Shown: positions 8,721 through 18,058 of the stretch, in pieces | Layout of the letters: the number at the start of each line of letters is the position of its first letter | How positions within the stretch are numbered: the stretch's first letter is position 1 | Assembly (NCBI RefSeq): GCF_020567705.1 | Contig: NZ_JAJDJU010000006.1 | Coordinates: 1 to 64,000, forward strand | Direction of reading: 5' to 3' | From: Acidocella sp. KAb 2-4 | GTDB taxonomy: Bacteria; Pseudomonadota; Alphaproteobacteria; Acetobacterales; Acetobacteraceae | Length of the DNA stretch: 64,000 nt | Translations under genes and position numbers: made by a program | The notes under the pieces: model-generated | Told to the model about the DNA's origin: nothing | Databases searched by the model: none | What the model saw: only the letters and a program-made list of their open reading frames with translations

Positions 8721-9962
8721 CTACTCACCATGACGGCGCAAATACGCGCCCCGGCGCCGGCCCAGTTCCTGCGTACGCTCATCTGGCGAAACCCGCCTCG
8801 TCTCGGCTGGCAAGTGCCGCGCCAATTCGTCGAACCGAACGCGATGAATTACGGGCTGGGCCGGACGGCTGGAACGGTAATTGCGGATCAGGATCTGGCC
8901 TTGGTCAAATCCCGCACAATCCAGCCATTGCGCCACACCAGGGTCCCGGCGTGAGAGCACAAGCCTCACCGCGCCATCGGCATCAGGCGCGACCTGGGCG
9001 GAATTCAATGTGCTCTGCCGAGTGCGGAAGTCAATCGGACGCAGCCACACGTCAAAAATCTGAATTCCCCAATAAATCCCATTGGGTGGCTCTTTTAGTT
9101 CAATAATCAAAGCCTCATCATCCGCAACCTCGTAGCATGCCAGCACATATTCCGCGGTCGGGCTGCCAACCTCGCCGGAAATCGCCGGACCGATCGGCGC
9201 GAACAGGTTAACGCCCTTGGAATTCGCATGCACACGCTGGTAGAAGGCAAGCATCCACTCCTGCACAATGTAGCGGACATAATCGGCGGCAAAATTAATC
9301 CGGCGTGCCGTATGCGCCTCGTCAAATTCATCTGCGACGTAATGATCTGGCGCAATGGGGCTGATCCGCTCGATATGCAACTCCGTCGGCACCTTGTCCC
9401 ACCCCTCAATCGACGGGCGGAACAGGAGCCACTGATAACCAACATCCGGAAGCAGGGGGATCCAGTTCCCCTCGGCCTTTTCGGCACTCAGCGTCACCGT
9501 AAAGGAGCCATCCGGCGCGATCTCGAAATCGGCAAAATCATAGTTGGCGACCATGCGTGAATTCGGCGATCCCGGAAGCGCGCTGTTATGCTGCGCGAGC
9601 AGCATCTTACTGTCACGGATATTCGCCGTTATCCGGTAGGTCTGCGCACCATCGAGAAATACGGTTGCATAGTGGAAATCCGGCCCATTCCCACCCGAAC
9701 AATAAACATCAGTTTGCCAAGCCGTGTTCTTGAAAATCCGCGGATGCGCCATCCGCGGCACCAGCGCGAAATTATAGGCGATGGCCTGAGCTTCCATCAG
9801 CTGATGATAGGCGCGGGCACGCTGGTTGGGCGCGCTATCGAACTGCGGCGCGGTTTCAACAGCGATGCGCATCTCCTCAAGCGTCGCCAGATACCGCTCC
9901 CATGCGCGGCTTAAAACCGTTGACTTGCTCGTGAATTTCTTAGCGGTCGCGTCACCAAACAT
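8721..9962 (-). CDS. DUF1214-domain protein, second paralogue
   Basis: A 413-residue paralogue of the protein at 203-1426. Shared landmarks include AHPRIFKNTAWQTDVY near residue 80, the VGSPTAEY segment and a C-terminal IYWGIQIFDVW block. The open frame extends to 10088, but I place the start at ATG 9962. GGAGGA (9972-9977) lies 9 nt upstream, and from this Met the sequence aligns with the paralogue's N-terminus. The extra 42 residues of the longer frame look non-homologous. It lies downstream of an AraC regulator gene on the same strand. The function is unknown. Having two copies around the P450 and carboxylic acid reductase genes suggests a shared metabolic role. Confidence 0.78.
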   Translation of the reverse strand: MFGDATAKKFTSKSTVLSRAWERYLATLEEMRIAVETAPQFDSAPNQRARAYHQLMEAQAIAYNFALVPRMAHPRIFKNTAWQTDVYCSGGNGPDFHYATVFLDGAQTYRITANIRDSKMLLAQHNSALPGSPNSRMVANYDFADFEIAPDGSFTVTLSAEKAEGNWIPLLPDVGYQWLLFRPSIEGWDKVPTELHIERISPIAPDHYVADEFDEAHTARRINFAADYVRYIVQEWMLAFYQRVHANSKGVNLFAPIGPAISGEVGSPTAEYVLACYEVADDEALIIELKEPPNGIYWGIQIFDVWLRPIDFRTRQSTLNSAQVAPDADGAVRLVLSRRDPGVAQWLDCAGFDQGQILIRNYRSSRPAQPVIHRVRFDELARHLPAETRRVSPDERTQELGRRRGAYLRRHGE

Positions 9963-10084
9963 CGCCTTCATTCCTCCATACATTGCGGTGAACCTTATGA
10001 CCGACGCCACGGACGGGGAAAGATGACGACCAACGGAGTTTTTACGAGCATCACGAACAGATAAAACATTCCCCTTGGCTGTCG

Positions 10085-11128
10085 TCACGCCGACGGCCCT
10101 GCGCCCCCTTTGCGGCGCCTCGTCTGCCGCTGCTGGGCGGCAAACTCAGTCGGCGACACGCCGTGAAACGCCACGAATGCCCGCGTAAACGAGCTCTGCA
10201 CCGGATAACCCGTGCGCCGCGCGATTTCAGCGAACGGAATATCGCCCGCTTCAAGCAGCTCGATCGCCCGCATCATACGGATCCGCGTAAGATAAGCCAG
10301 AGGCGGCATGCCAATGATGGCCGCAAACCCCGCGGCAAAGCGCGACCGGGAGACACCAACCTCGTGCGCCAAACTGGCGACGGTCCAAGGCCGGTCAGGC
10401 CGCGTGTGCAGCAAGATAACCGCCGCATTAACCCAGCGCGTACTCGGCGCCCGGATCTCCATCGGCTGATCCCGCCAAAAGCCGTGATACATCCCGCGCA
10501 TGCTGTGCACGAAGCACAAACTCGCAAGCATGCTGCCAAAAGCCGACGCCCCCGGCCCGCGCAGGGCCTCCAGCCATTGCGCCGGATCTCCCGCCAACGC
10601 CCGGTCGTGAGGCGGCGCCCCGGTTTTGGTCATGAGCAATACCGCCGGGGCCGCCCGCACCGCCCGCGCCGCCGGCGACATATAGGCAAGCTCCAGCACG
10701 CAAGACATCACCACCGCCACGGCCGGTGGATTGCCAACCGGAATAGCACGCGGCTCCTCCCGCGGCGGCGTGTCGAGTACGACCTCCTCCTCCCTTCCCC
10801 GTCGGGGATGGGTCCCCAGGCTGTGCCGATCACCGTAGAAAACCAAAGCCGTCTCGCCGCTCTCCAGGCGCATGGCGGGCGCCTGCTGGCCGCCAACAGC
10901 GAGCCAGACACCACCTTCCAGCACCACATGCAGCACTGGCCGCTCGGCATCCGGGAATATGGCTGCCGCATCTCCGCCCAGCTCCACAACCGACACGCGC
11001 GCCTCGATCACCCTCAGATCACTCAACAGGGTCTCGCTCAGTTGCCCCCCGGGCCTGTCCTGCCCATCGGGGGACAAGCCCTGCCCCCATAACGCGCCGG
11101 ATGATTTGAGACGGCTTCGGTCGTGCAT
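10085..11128 (-). CDS. AraC family transcriptional regulator
   Basis: A 347-residue regulator. The N-terminal half is a cupin-type sensor domain (cupin_6-like, with a GDRHSLGTHP motif). The last 100 residues form the AraC double helix-turn-helix (WTVASLAHEVGVSRSRFAAGF and a second helix pair ending PTEFAAQQR). It lies between the carboxylic acid reductase gene (92 nt upstream, same strand) and a DUF1214 gene (122 nt downstream). It may control either gene; direct evidence is absent. No convincing SD is visible before its ATG. Confidence 0.88.
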   Translation of the reverse strand: MHDRSRLKSSGALWGQGLSPDGQDRPGGQLSETLLSDLRVIEARVSVVELGGDAAAIFPDAERPVLHVVLEGGVWLAVGGQQAPAMRLESGETALVFYGDRHSLGTHPRRGREEEVVLDTPPREEPRAIPVGNPPAVAVVMSCVLELAYMSPAARAVRAAPAVLLMTKTGAPPHDRALAGDPAQWLEALRGPGASAFGSMLASLCFVHSMRGMYHGFWRDQPMEIRAPSTRWVNAAVILLHTRPDRPWTVASLAHEVGVSRSRFAAGFAAIIGMPPLAYLTRIRMMRAIELLEAGDIPFAEIARRTGYPVQSSFTRAFVAFHGVSPTEFAAQQRQTRRRKGGAGPSA

Positions 11129-11220
11129 GAGCTTGGCGTTCCGCTCACCGTTTGGCTCGAAGATCTAAATAGTTTTTCCGGCGCCGCGCAAGCGCCAGAG
11201 TTACGCCGGTTAGCGCGGCA

Positions 11221-14200
11221 TCATCCGGCGCTCACCTTCGGCTGCTCGATCAACCCGAGCAATCTCATATCCTTCAGGTATTTGTGGATGTACCCCTCAC
11301 TGAGCTGCGGCACCTCCGGCCCGGCCGGGATGGTCTTCACCATGGCCTGGAACTCAGCACTGCTGACAGACATGGGGTGGGCCGGATGCGGCGCCGCGAA
11401 GTGCCCGAGGATCGACAGCGATGATTGCTGCCGCTCACTATCCGGCAGGTTCCGCAATTTATCCTCGAACCTGCGCACCCATTCCTGGTGATCGCCGATG
11501 CGCTTCACAGTGTAACCCGCGCTCTCCACCCAATCCACCACCGTGTCGAGCGACAAGCCATCATCGTGGTGAACATTGATCAGGTTGTAGCTGAAGAAGC
11601 CGGCATAAGGTCGGGCGCCGATCTGCTGCATCGCCGCCGCGACGAAATTGGCCGGCAACCCGTCATAATGGGCACGCTGGCGCTCACCGTTCGGGCCGAG
11701 CTCATAGAAGGATTTGGGCGCGATCCCCGTTTTCACGAGACTGAACAACAGCCGCGTAAACATATCGGTGACGTTGATCTGCCCTATATAGCGGGCATGA
11801 GGCATGATCATGTCCGCGCGGAACACATTCACCGGCAGGCCAAATTTTTCATTGACCTCACGCAACATAACCTCGCCGGCCCATTTGCTCGCCCCGTAGC
11901 CAGACGCGTACATGTCGATCAACGGCATTTCCGGTGCGCTTTTGCGCACATCCATCGTCTCCGGGCCATGCGCGAGATCGGCGCTCATATGCGGCACCGC
12001 GACGGACGACACGTAGTCAAATCGCTTCAGCCGCTCCATCAGCGCCAGACGGATGAGTTCCGCCGTGCCCAGCACGTTGGGCTCAAAGAGATTCCGGTAG
12101 GAGAGGCGGTGATTCACCAGCGCGGCGGGATGCACAATGTGATCCACCTCATCGGCAAGCCGCGCGAAGTTTGCCTCATCCAGCCCTAGCTTCGGCGTGG
12201 CGAGATCACCGACCAACATTTCCAGGTGGCGGGCGGCAAGCGTCCGGAAGCGCGCGGCCAGGTCATGGTCCAAGCTGCCAATGGCTTCATCCAGCCGCGC
12301 CCGCGCCGCCTGTGCATCCGCGCCGCGAATGATGCAGATGAGCTTACCGTCCACCTTGGCAAGCTGCTCCAGCCATTCCAGACACAGGAACCGGCCAAGG
12401 AAGCCATTCGCACCTGTCAGCAGTACCGTCTTGCTGACAGTCACCGGCGGTGCCGCCGCCTTCGCCGCCGCCAGCGTCGCTGCATCGAACAGCACGTCGA
12501 GCTTGAAATCAGACGCCTTCACACGCTCCGGATCAGGATGAATCTGCTTGTACCGTTCCAGCGGCCCGGCTTTGCCGAGCGCATCGTCGATATAGGCCGC
12601 CAGGCGCGAAGCGCTGGCCGAGGGATGCAACACGGTACTGACAGGCACGGAGACGCCGAACATCTCCTCGAACAGCAGCGAGAGGCTGACCGCGCCAAAT
12701 GAGTCGCCGCCAAGGTCGGAATAGCTCTGATGATTATCACCATCCAGCGCAGCGAGGCCAAGATTCGCCTTGAACGCACCGACGACGCGATCAAGCGTCG
12801 ACTGGCCGTCGCCACCCTGGCGCAGCAATGCGAGTTCGTCCCGCTGCTGGCGCTCCATCTCCTGATACATGGCCTCAAGCCTGTCGGCGTAGCGCCGCTT
12901 CAAATTGGGCCGCAACGGTTTTCGCACGCTGGAGAGAAGACCGTTTTCAAGGGTGAAAGCCTCACGCTCGATCAGTACATCGCGCGGCACCTCGAAGGAT
13001 TTCAGCCCGGCATCCCGCGCCGCCTCCTGGAGGTCGGCAAGTACAAGCTCCCTCAGCTCAGCATCGCTCGGTGCATGGCCGAGCCGTGCCTGCGCAAGGT
13101 CAAGCGCCGGGACAACCACGGCAAGCAGGAAAGACCGCTTGGAGCTGCCATAAACGTAGATCTGCCTAATGAACTTGCCACGGGCGAGAAACGCGGCCTC
13201 CAGCGGCCCGATGGCCACAAACTCCGCCTGGGAGAGCTTGATGACATTATTGCGGCGATCAACCCAGACCAGGTGCCCGGGCCCCCGCTCCTCCATAACA
13301 TCGCCGGTTTTAAGATAACCATCCGCATCGAAGATCGCAGCACTCGCCTCCGGGCGCTTAAAATAGCCCTGGATCATAAGCGTGGTTTTCACCAGCAGCT
13401 CACCGCGCGGGAACGGCCGGTCCGTTGTGTAATAGCCGAGCTCCGGCACATCAGCAAGCTTGTAGTCGACCACCATGCGGGGGACGATTTTGTTGAGCCA
13501 GGCCAACGCGCCGCCGCCCGCTTCCGTGCAGCCATAACCTTCAATCATCGGAATATCGAAACATTCCGCCATGAACTGGCGCACCTCCGGCGCGGTTGGC
13601 GAGCTGCCTACGCCACCGGCATTAAGGCGGTCACCGAGGAAGGACTTACTCATCTCCACCCGGACCGCCGCATCGGCAATTTCGGGAGCCTCCCCGCCCG
13701 CAACGCGGCGCTGAACCTCGGATTGATAGTGCTGGTAAACCAGCTCACACACACGCGGTATGAAGCTGATGAAGGTAGGCCGCGCAATGCGGATATCCTC
13801 AAAAAGCGATGACATGTCGCTCTTCAGCGTGAAATAAACAGTACCGCCCTGCGCAAGGCCGGAATGCACCATATTCCGGCCCATGAAATGGTTCATCGGC
13901 GCGTAGCCGATGGCCACGGTTGGCACGTAAACAGGCATCCAGCTCCAGAACTGGATACTGATCGCATCGTGGATCAATGCCCCCTTCGGCGTGCCGGTAC
14001 TGCCAGAGGTGTACATGATCATCGAGATATTATCGCGGCCGCGAGGCGACGGCGGTAGCGGCTCGAAGGTGAATTGCCCGCCATGGCCGACTGCTTCCGA
14101 GAATGTCGTCAACGTCGCCTTGCCACCATTTTCCGCGAGCCTCGCACGGACCGCCTCCACCAATCGGCGCTCGGCATCAATCCGGCTGTCATAGTCAATC

Positions 14201-14784
14201 ACGATCAGACTACGGATCGTATCCTGCCTGCACGCATACTCGGTCGCCAGCGCCAGATTGTCGATATTCGCAATCATGGTGACTGGTGCGGTATCACGCA
14301 ACACCTCTTCCATATCGTGCCTGGACAGATTGGCTTGCAGCGGCACGCTCACGGCCTGGGCATAGATACAGGCAAGATCAACCGCCGCCATCTCCGCACC
14401 GGTAAACGCGATGAACGCCACCATGTCACCGGCCGCAACGCGATGCTGCGGATGGTGCCGCCAGAAATTGGCGATCCCCTCGACCTGCCCGCGAAGCTCA
14501 GCGTAGCTAATCGTTTTGAATGCAGGCAGATAATGCCGCAAGCTTTCGCCCGTGCGGTCATCCTGTCCGATTTCATAAGCGCGCGATCCTAACGCGGGGC
14601 GTTCGGCATAGCCCTCCAGAGTCGCGGCGATGATTTCACGGTATGAGATGTCGGGTTCTTGAATCCTGCGCGTTACCTCGTCCTTGGGCTTCAGCGCGTT
14701 TAGCTGCGGGTCGGCCTCAGCCATGTCCCAGATCCGGGCTCCGGCTTTTTCAATGAGATGCTGCTGATTGAACTCCTGGACCAT
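11221..14784 (-). CDS. car: Carboxylic acid reductase (A-PCP-R)
   Basis: A 1187-residue three-domain enzyme that reduces a carboxylate to an aldehyde with ATP and NADPH. The adenylation domain (about residues 1-640) has MYTSGSTGTPKGA. The carrier domain has LGGDSFGA with the phosphopantetheine Ser near residue 693. The reductase domain begins near residue 785 with LLTGANGFLGR and has a YGASKWAGE catalytic segment. The length matches bacterial CARs (about 1170). GGGGGAAGAG precedes the ATG. No phosphopantetheinyl transferase is in the window, so priming must be encoded elsewhere. The upstream gap 14785-15073 shows nothing recognisable. The natural acid is unknown; a product of the adjacent oxidative genes is possible. 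Confidence 0.93.
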   Translation of the reverse strand: MVQEFNQQHLIEKAGARIWDMAEADPQLNALKPKDEVTRRIQEPDISYREIIAATLEGYAERPALGSRAYEIGQDDRTGESLRHYLPAFKTISYAELRGQVEGIANFWRHHPQHRVAAGDMVAFIAFTGAEMAAVDLACIYAQAVSVPLQANLSRHDMEEVLRDTAPVTMIANIDNLALATEYACRQDTIRSLIVIDYDSRIDAERRLVEAVRARLAENGGKATLTTFSEAVGHGGQFTFEPLPPSPRGRDNISMIMYTSGSTGTPKGALIHDAISIQFWSWMPVYVPTVAIGYAPMNHFMGRNMVHSGLAQGGTVYFTLKSDMSSLFEDIRIARPTFISFIPRVCELVYQHYQSEVQRRVAGGEAPEIADAAVRVEMSKSFLGDRLNAGGVGSSPTAPEVRQFMAECFDIPMIEGYGCTEAGGGALAWLNKIVPRMVVDYKLADVPELGYYTTDRPFPRGELLVKTTLMIQGYFKRPEASAAIFDADGYLKTGDVMEERGPGHLVWVDRRNNVIKLSQAEFVAIGPLEAAFLARGKFIRQIYVYGSSKRSFLLAVVVPALDLAQARLGHAPSDAELRELVLADLQEAARDAGLKSFEVPRDVLIEREAFTLENGLLSSVRKPLRPNLKRRYADRLEAMYQEMERQQRDELALLRQGGDGQSTLDRVVGAFKANLGLAALDGDNHQSYSDLGGDSFGAVSLSLLFEEMFGVSVPVSTVLHPSASASRLAAYIDDALGKAGPLERYKQIHPDPERVKASDFKLDVLFDAATLAAAKAAAPPVTVSKTVLLTGANGFLGRFLCLEWLEQLAKVDGKLICIIRGADAQAARARLDEAIGSLDHDLAARFRTLAARHLEMLVGDLATPKLGLDEANFARLADEVDHIVHPAALVNHRLSYRNLFEPNVLGTAELIRLALMERLKRFDYVSSVAVPHMSADLAHGPETMDVRKSAPEMPLIDMYASGYGASKWAGEVMLREVNEKFGLPVNVFRADMIMPHARYIGQINVTDMFTRLLFSLVKTGIAPKSFYELGPNGERQRAHYDGLPANFVAAAMQQIGARPYAGFFSYNLINVHHDDGLSLDTVVDWVESAGYTVKRIGDHQEWVRRFEDKLRNLPDSERQQSSLSILGHFAAPHPAHPMSVSSAEFQAMVKTIPAGPEVPQLSEGYIHKYLKDMRLLGLIEQPKVSAG

Positions 14785-15073
14785 CTCTTCCCCCTAATTA
14801 TTGGCCTTAGAGGAGTATGCTAACGTTCACGCGGCCGGCAGGCCACGATTTCCTGAGGCACATCTATCGCAGATCGTCCAGAACATTTAACGATTAATCC
14901 ACCCCCCGCATATCAGCTTCGTCGCGCTCACAGCGCACCATGGCGGAATTAGCGCGCCGGCGGAGCAGGTCCAGCTCACCTGCGCCGGCATTTATCTCCA
15001 CCGCCGCCTCGAAACAAGATCGCCCCCGGTGGTGGTGTAGGAGCCCGGCAATCGGGGCGGCACGAATTGAAAG

Positions 15074-15922
15074 TCACTTGCTCGACGTCATCCTTGCCAA
15101 CATCGCATCCATCCAGCGCGTTGGCAGCAGACGGCTGAGCAGCACGGTAAGCTGCGCGTCCTTGCCGACAAGATAGCGCAGCTTCGGCATGCCGGGGCCA
15201 ATTGCCGCGCGCACCGCCACACGCGCGACGTCTTCCGGCTTGGACGCGAATTTAAGCGCACCCGTCGCCATTTTCCGATAGCCGCGATAAAGCGCGCCAT
15301 AAGTCGCCTCAGTCTGCGCATCCATGCCTGCCAGCGCCTGATCCACCAACGGGCCTTGTGCCGCCGCCATCGGCGTATTTACGCCGCCTGGTTCCACCAG
15401 GCTGATGGCGATGCCGGAGCCATGCAGTTCCCGCCGCAGCGCATCCGCCAGCGCCTCCAGTGCAAATTTGGAGGCCGCATAACCGCCGATCATTGGCGCG
15501 GCCACCCGCCCTGCCATCGAGCTGAACAGCACGATGCGCCCACGCGCTGCGCGCAGCAGCGGCAACATACCCTGCACCACACTCACGGTGCCAAATACAT
15601 TGATCGCGAAAATCTTCTCCAACGCCGCCCGCGACATGAGTTCAACCGGGCTGACCGGCTGCACCGCGGCACAGAACAGCAGCGCATCCAGCCGTCCGGC
15701 CAATGCCGGAATAAGCGCCGCCAGCAGCGCTTCCACCGAGGCCGCATCCGCAACGTCACAGACAAAACTCCGCACGACCAAAGGCGCGACCTGGGCCGCC
15801 TGCTCCTCGTTCTGTACCACGGCGAAAATCCGCGCCTGCCCTTGCAACTGGCGGACCGCCTCCAGCCCGATTCCCCCCGCGGCACCGACAACCAACGCCG
15901 TACGTCCTGCTTCAATCCCCAT
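15074..15922 (-). CDS. SDR family oxidoreductase
   Basis: A 282-residue classical SDR: cofactor motif GAAGGIG near residue 12, Ser in SSMAG, catalytic YAASK, and a VEPGGVNTPM segment typical of retinol or steroid-dehydrogenase-like members. The start is ATG 15922 with GGAGAGGTGG upstream; the frame extends to 16036 without a better start. It is 49 nt downstream of a small alpha/beta-barrel protein on the same strand, probably one transcription unit. The substrate is unknown; an aldehyde or alcohol linked to the neighbouring carboxylic acid reductase is a guess. Confidence 0.85.
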   Translation of the reverse strand: MGIEAGRTALVVGAAGGIGLEAVRQLQGQARIFAVVQNEEQAAQVAPLVVRSFVCDVADAASVEALLAALIPALAGRLDALLFCAAVQPVSPVELMSRAALEKIFAINVFGTVSVVQGMLPLLRAARGRIVLFSSMAGRVAAPMIGGYAASKFALEALADALRRELHGSGIAISLVEPGGVNTPMAAAQGPLVDQALAGMDAQTEATYGALYRGYRKMATGALKFASKPEDVARVAVRAAIGPGMPKLRYLVGKDAQLTVLLSRLLPTRWMDAMLARMTSSK

Positions 15923-15971
15923 ATTCCACCTCTCCAGCGTTATCGGTAATATTTTATGTCGTTGGTTACCT

Positions 15972-16313
15972 TTATGCCGCCGACACCCGATCCGTGATCG
16001 CCACCCAAGGCACCATTTGCACTGAGCCCATATCAAAAGCGCTCGAGATCACCATGTCTGGCGTTCCGGCACGCGCCGCCAACGCCGCCAATGCCTGTGC
16101 CGGGTCTGCCGCCTCAAACTCATAAATAGCCATGTACTTCCATTGCGTTTCACCAGCTCCAGCGAACGAAAACCGCCGCGCCGCCTTGAAACCGGGAACA
16201 CGCAAGACGTCCGGCAGATGCTGTTTCGTGTACCAGGCATTGTACTCATCGTCCTTGCCCGCCACCGGGTTGGACAGCACAACCAGCACGCAACTCTTCA
16301 TATCTTGGCTCAT
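15972..16313 (-). CDS. Small dimeric alpha/beta-barrel (EthD/DUF4286-like) protein
   Basis: A protein of about 113 residues that looks like a ferredoxin-fold dimeric alpha/beta-barrel protein. The diagnostic segment is NPVAGKDDEYNAWYTKQHLP followed by DVLRVPGF, as seen in EthD- and DUF4286-like proteins near oxidative catabolic genes. ATG 16313 has GAGGGA upstream. It probably leads the SDR at 15074. Such proteins have been proposed to act as isomerases, lyases or accessory proteins. No catalytic residue can be named here. Confidence 0.65.
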   Translation of the reverse strand: MSQDMKSCVLVVLSNPVAGKDDEYNAWYTKQHLPDVLRVPGFKAARRFSFAGAGETQWKYMAIYEFEAADPAQALAALAARAGTPDMVISSAFDMGSVQMVPWVAITDRVSAA

Positions 16314-16620
16314 TTCCAGTTCCCTCGCGCAAAAGCACACATCGCCACTACAGAGCGCTTATTCTGTAAACACAATTACCGGACAAGCCATTCATGGTCA
16401 ACCAGTGGGATACGCCTACTTTTACCGAGAATGGCGTGATTCACAGCAAGCATGGCGAGATCCGTGTCATTCCTTCCCTTGTCCAGACGCGCCCCGGCTC
16501 TTAAATCGTCCGCATTATCCGTCACTATGCTTGGGATAACCGCGGTTGCGGAAAAGCCCGCGCGCCTCATAGGTCCCCTCCATAAGGGCATCTTGAGTTA
16601 AGATATCTGGAGACCTCCAC
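16314..16620. other. Divergent intergenic region
   Basis: This 307-nt gap separates a minus-strand operon from the plus-strand gene at 16621. The only structures I see are a 10-bp palindrome AACCGCGGTT at 16538-16547 and GGAG at 16609-16612, the likely SD of the downstream gene. No conserved small ORF or RNA is recognisable. Confidence 0.5.
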
Positions 16621-17475
16621 ATGCTGACCGCACGCAAGCCTGGCATCCAGATCAACCAAGCAATCTCCCAAATCGTCTGGTCTAAAGATGTCGAGTTCGC
16701 CCACATCTTCAACGGTGTCTCCGTGGTCGTGCCATATGTCGAGCATCTGCTTAACAGTGTGATGAATGAAGTCCGGACAAACTACGCCGCCGACAACCCG
16801 CTACTAAAGGAAGAACTTGACCTCTTCATCAGGCAGGAGACCAACCACTCGATCTATCACAATCGATTTAACAAGCTTATGCTTGACGCTGGTTACGACA
16901 TAAAGCCGGTCATGACCAAAATCACAGCTGAGCTGAAGGCATTACGCGACAAGCGCTCACTCGCGTTCATCTCCGCTTATTGCGCCGGCTTCGAGAACAC
17001 CGCAACCTTCACGGCACAGTATGTATTTGAGGCATGCGACGAATTCTTCATCGGCGCCGATCCCACCGGCGCCAATCTTTGGTTGTGGCACATCGCCGAG
17101 GAATTTGAACACCGCATGACCTGCCATGAAGCGTTCAAAGCCGTATCAGGAAATTATCTGATGCGCATATGGGGCTTTGCGTACAGCTTTTGGCACATTA
17201 ACTGGAGCTTCTGGCGTGCCACCGCCGTGCTCCTGAAGAAGGAGCGAGAGAGCATGACGCCGGCCCAACTCAAGGCCTCGCGGCGGAACCACATGCGTCT
17301 GATGCGCCGCCAATTCGTCTATGCCATACCACGCATGCTGCCTCTATTGCGGCCCGGCTTCAATCCGGCCAAGTTGACCGTGCCGCCAAAAATCGCCGCC
17401 GCTCTTGAGTTTTTCAAGAAGACGGATCCAATCAACGAAGCCTTTACCAGCGTTTACCCCATGGCGGCGGAATAG
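16621..17475 (+). CDS. Predicted metal-dependent hydrolase (COG3687/PF10118-like)
   Basis: A 284-residue protein of the predicted metal-dependent hydrolase family. Helical acidic/His motifs are visible: RQETNHSIYH near residue 77 and EEFEHRMTCHEAF near residue 160. They resemble a carboxylate-bridged di-metal site and could bind two metals. The chemistry of the family is not settled. The ATG follows GGAG at 8 nt. It stands alone between divergent and convergent neighbours. Genes of this family often sit near lipid or hydrocarbon oxidation genes, which fits the P450/CAR surroundings. Confidence 0.75.
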   Translation: MLTARKPGIQINQAISQIVWSKDVEFAHIFNGVSVVVPYVEHLLNSVMNEVRTNYAADNPLLKEELDLFIRQETNHSIYHNRFNKLMLDAGYDIKPVMTKITAELKALRDKRSLAFISAYCAGFENTATFTAQYVFEACDEFFIGADPTGANLWLWHIAEEFEHRMTCHEAFKAVSGNYLMRIWGFAYSFWHINWSFWRATAVLLKKERESMTPAQLKASRRNHMRLMRRQFVYAIPRMLPLLRPGFNPAKLTVPPKIAAALEFFKKTDPINEAFTSVYPMAAE

Positions 17476-17513
17476 CCGCGCCTCCACCACCGGCCCCGTC
17501 ACCAGGTCTGCAT

Positions 17514-17999
17514 CTACAACTTCAGGCGGCCCCTGTGTTCTTCAACAAGCATTTCGAGCAAAGCTTCGAGCTTTCTGGCCTGCTGATCGCCAAGAATGGC
17601 ATCAATTTCCTGCACCTGCGCGCGCGCCGCGGCGCCGAGCGGATCGCGCACCGCGCGCCCTTTCTCGGTAAGATGAACAACCGACACGCGACCATCGGTC
17701 GCGCTGCGGCTTCGCCGCACGAAACCCGCGCGCTCCAAACGTTTGAGAGACTGCCCAACCGTCGCCTTGCCAATGTCCAAACGCTGCGAGATTTCCACCT
17801 GAGACAGCGGCTCCTCCCGCCATAATTCGCGCAGCACATAAGATTGCGCCGGCGGCACACCTGTATCCGCCACACGCCCAAGAAAATCCATCGTCATCAG
17901 CCGCGCCAGATATTGCACCAGGTATGGAATCGACCGACGGGACGGCAGATCCGGTAAATCAAAAACCTCGCGCTCAGCGGCACCGGGGGGCTTAGCCAT
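17514..17999 (-). CDS. MarR family transcriptional regulator
   Basis: A 161-residue MarR-type winged-helix protein. The recognition region is SQVEISQRLDIGKATVGQSL at about residues 76-95, and the wing includes RSRSATDGRVSVVHLTEKG. The SD GAAGAAGGATAGAG lies before the ATG. It is 59 nt downstream of the APH-type gene on the same strand, so it may be co-transcribed with it. Ligand and targets are unknown. Confidence 0.87.
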   Translation of the reverse strand: MAKPPGAAEREVFDLPDLPSRRSIPYLVQYLARLMTMDFLGRVADTGVPPAQSYVLRELWREEPLSQVEISQRLDIGKATVGQSLKRLERAGFVRRSRSATDGRVSVVHLTEKGRAVRDPLGAAARAQVQEIDAILGDQQARKLEALLEMLVEEHRGRLKL

Positions 18000-18058
18000 C
18001 TCTATCCTTCTTCAGATTATTCCGTCATACGACTGACAAAAGCACCACAACACATATT

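Noticed and set aside
10086-10088. ATGA overlap that would couple the AraC gene to the DUF1214 gene
   Set aside because: The paralogue alignment and SD (9972-9977) place the DUF1214 start at 9962, so the overlap is probably accidental.
12730-13812. 360-residue plus-strand ORF opposite the carboxylic acid reductase gene
   Set aside because: It is antisense to a well-supported coding region. The composition (Arg/His/Pro/Ala-rich) is that of a shadow frame.
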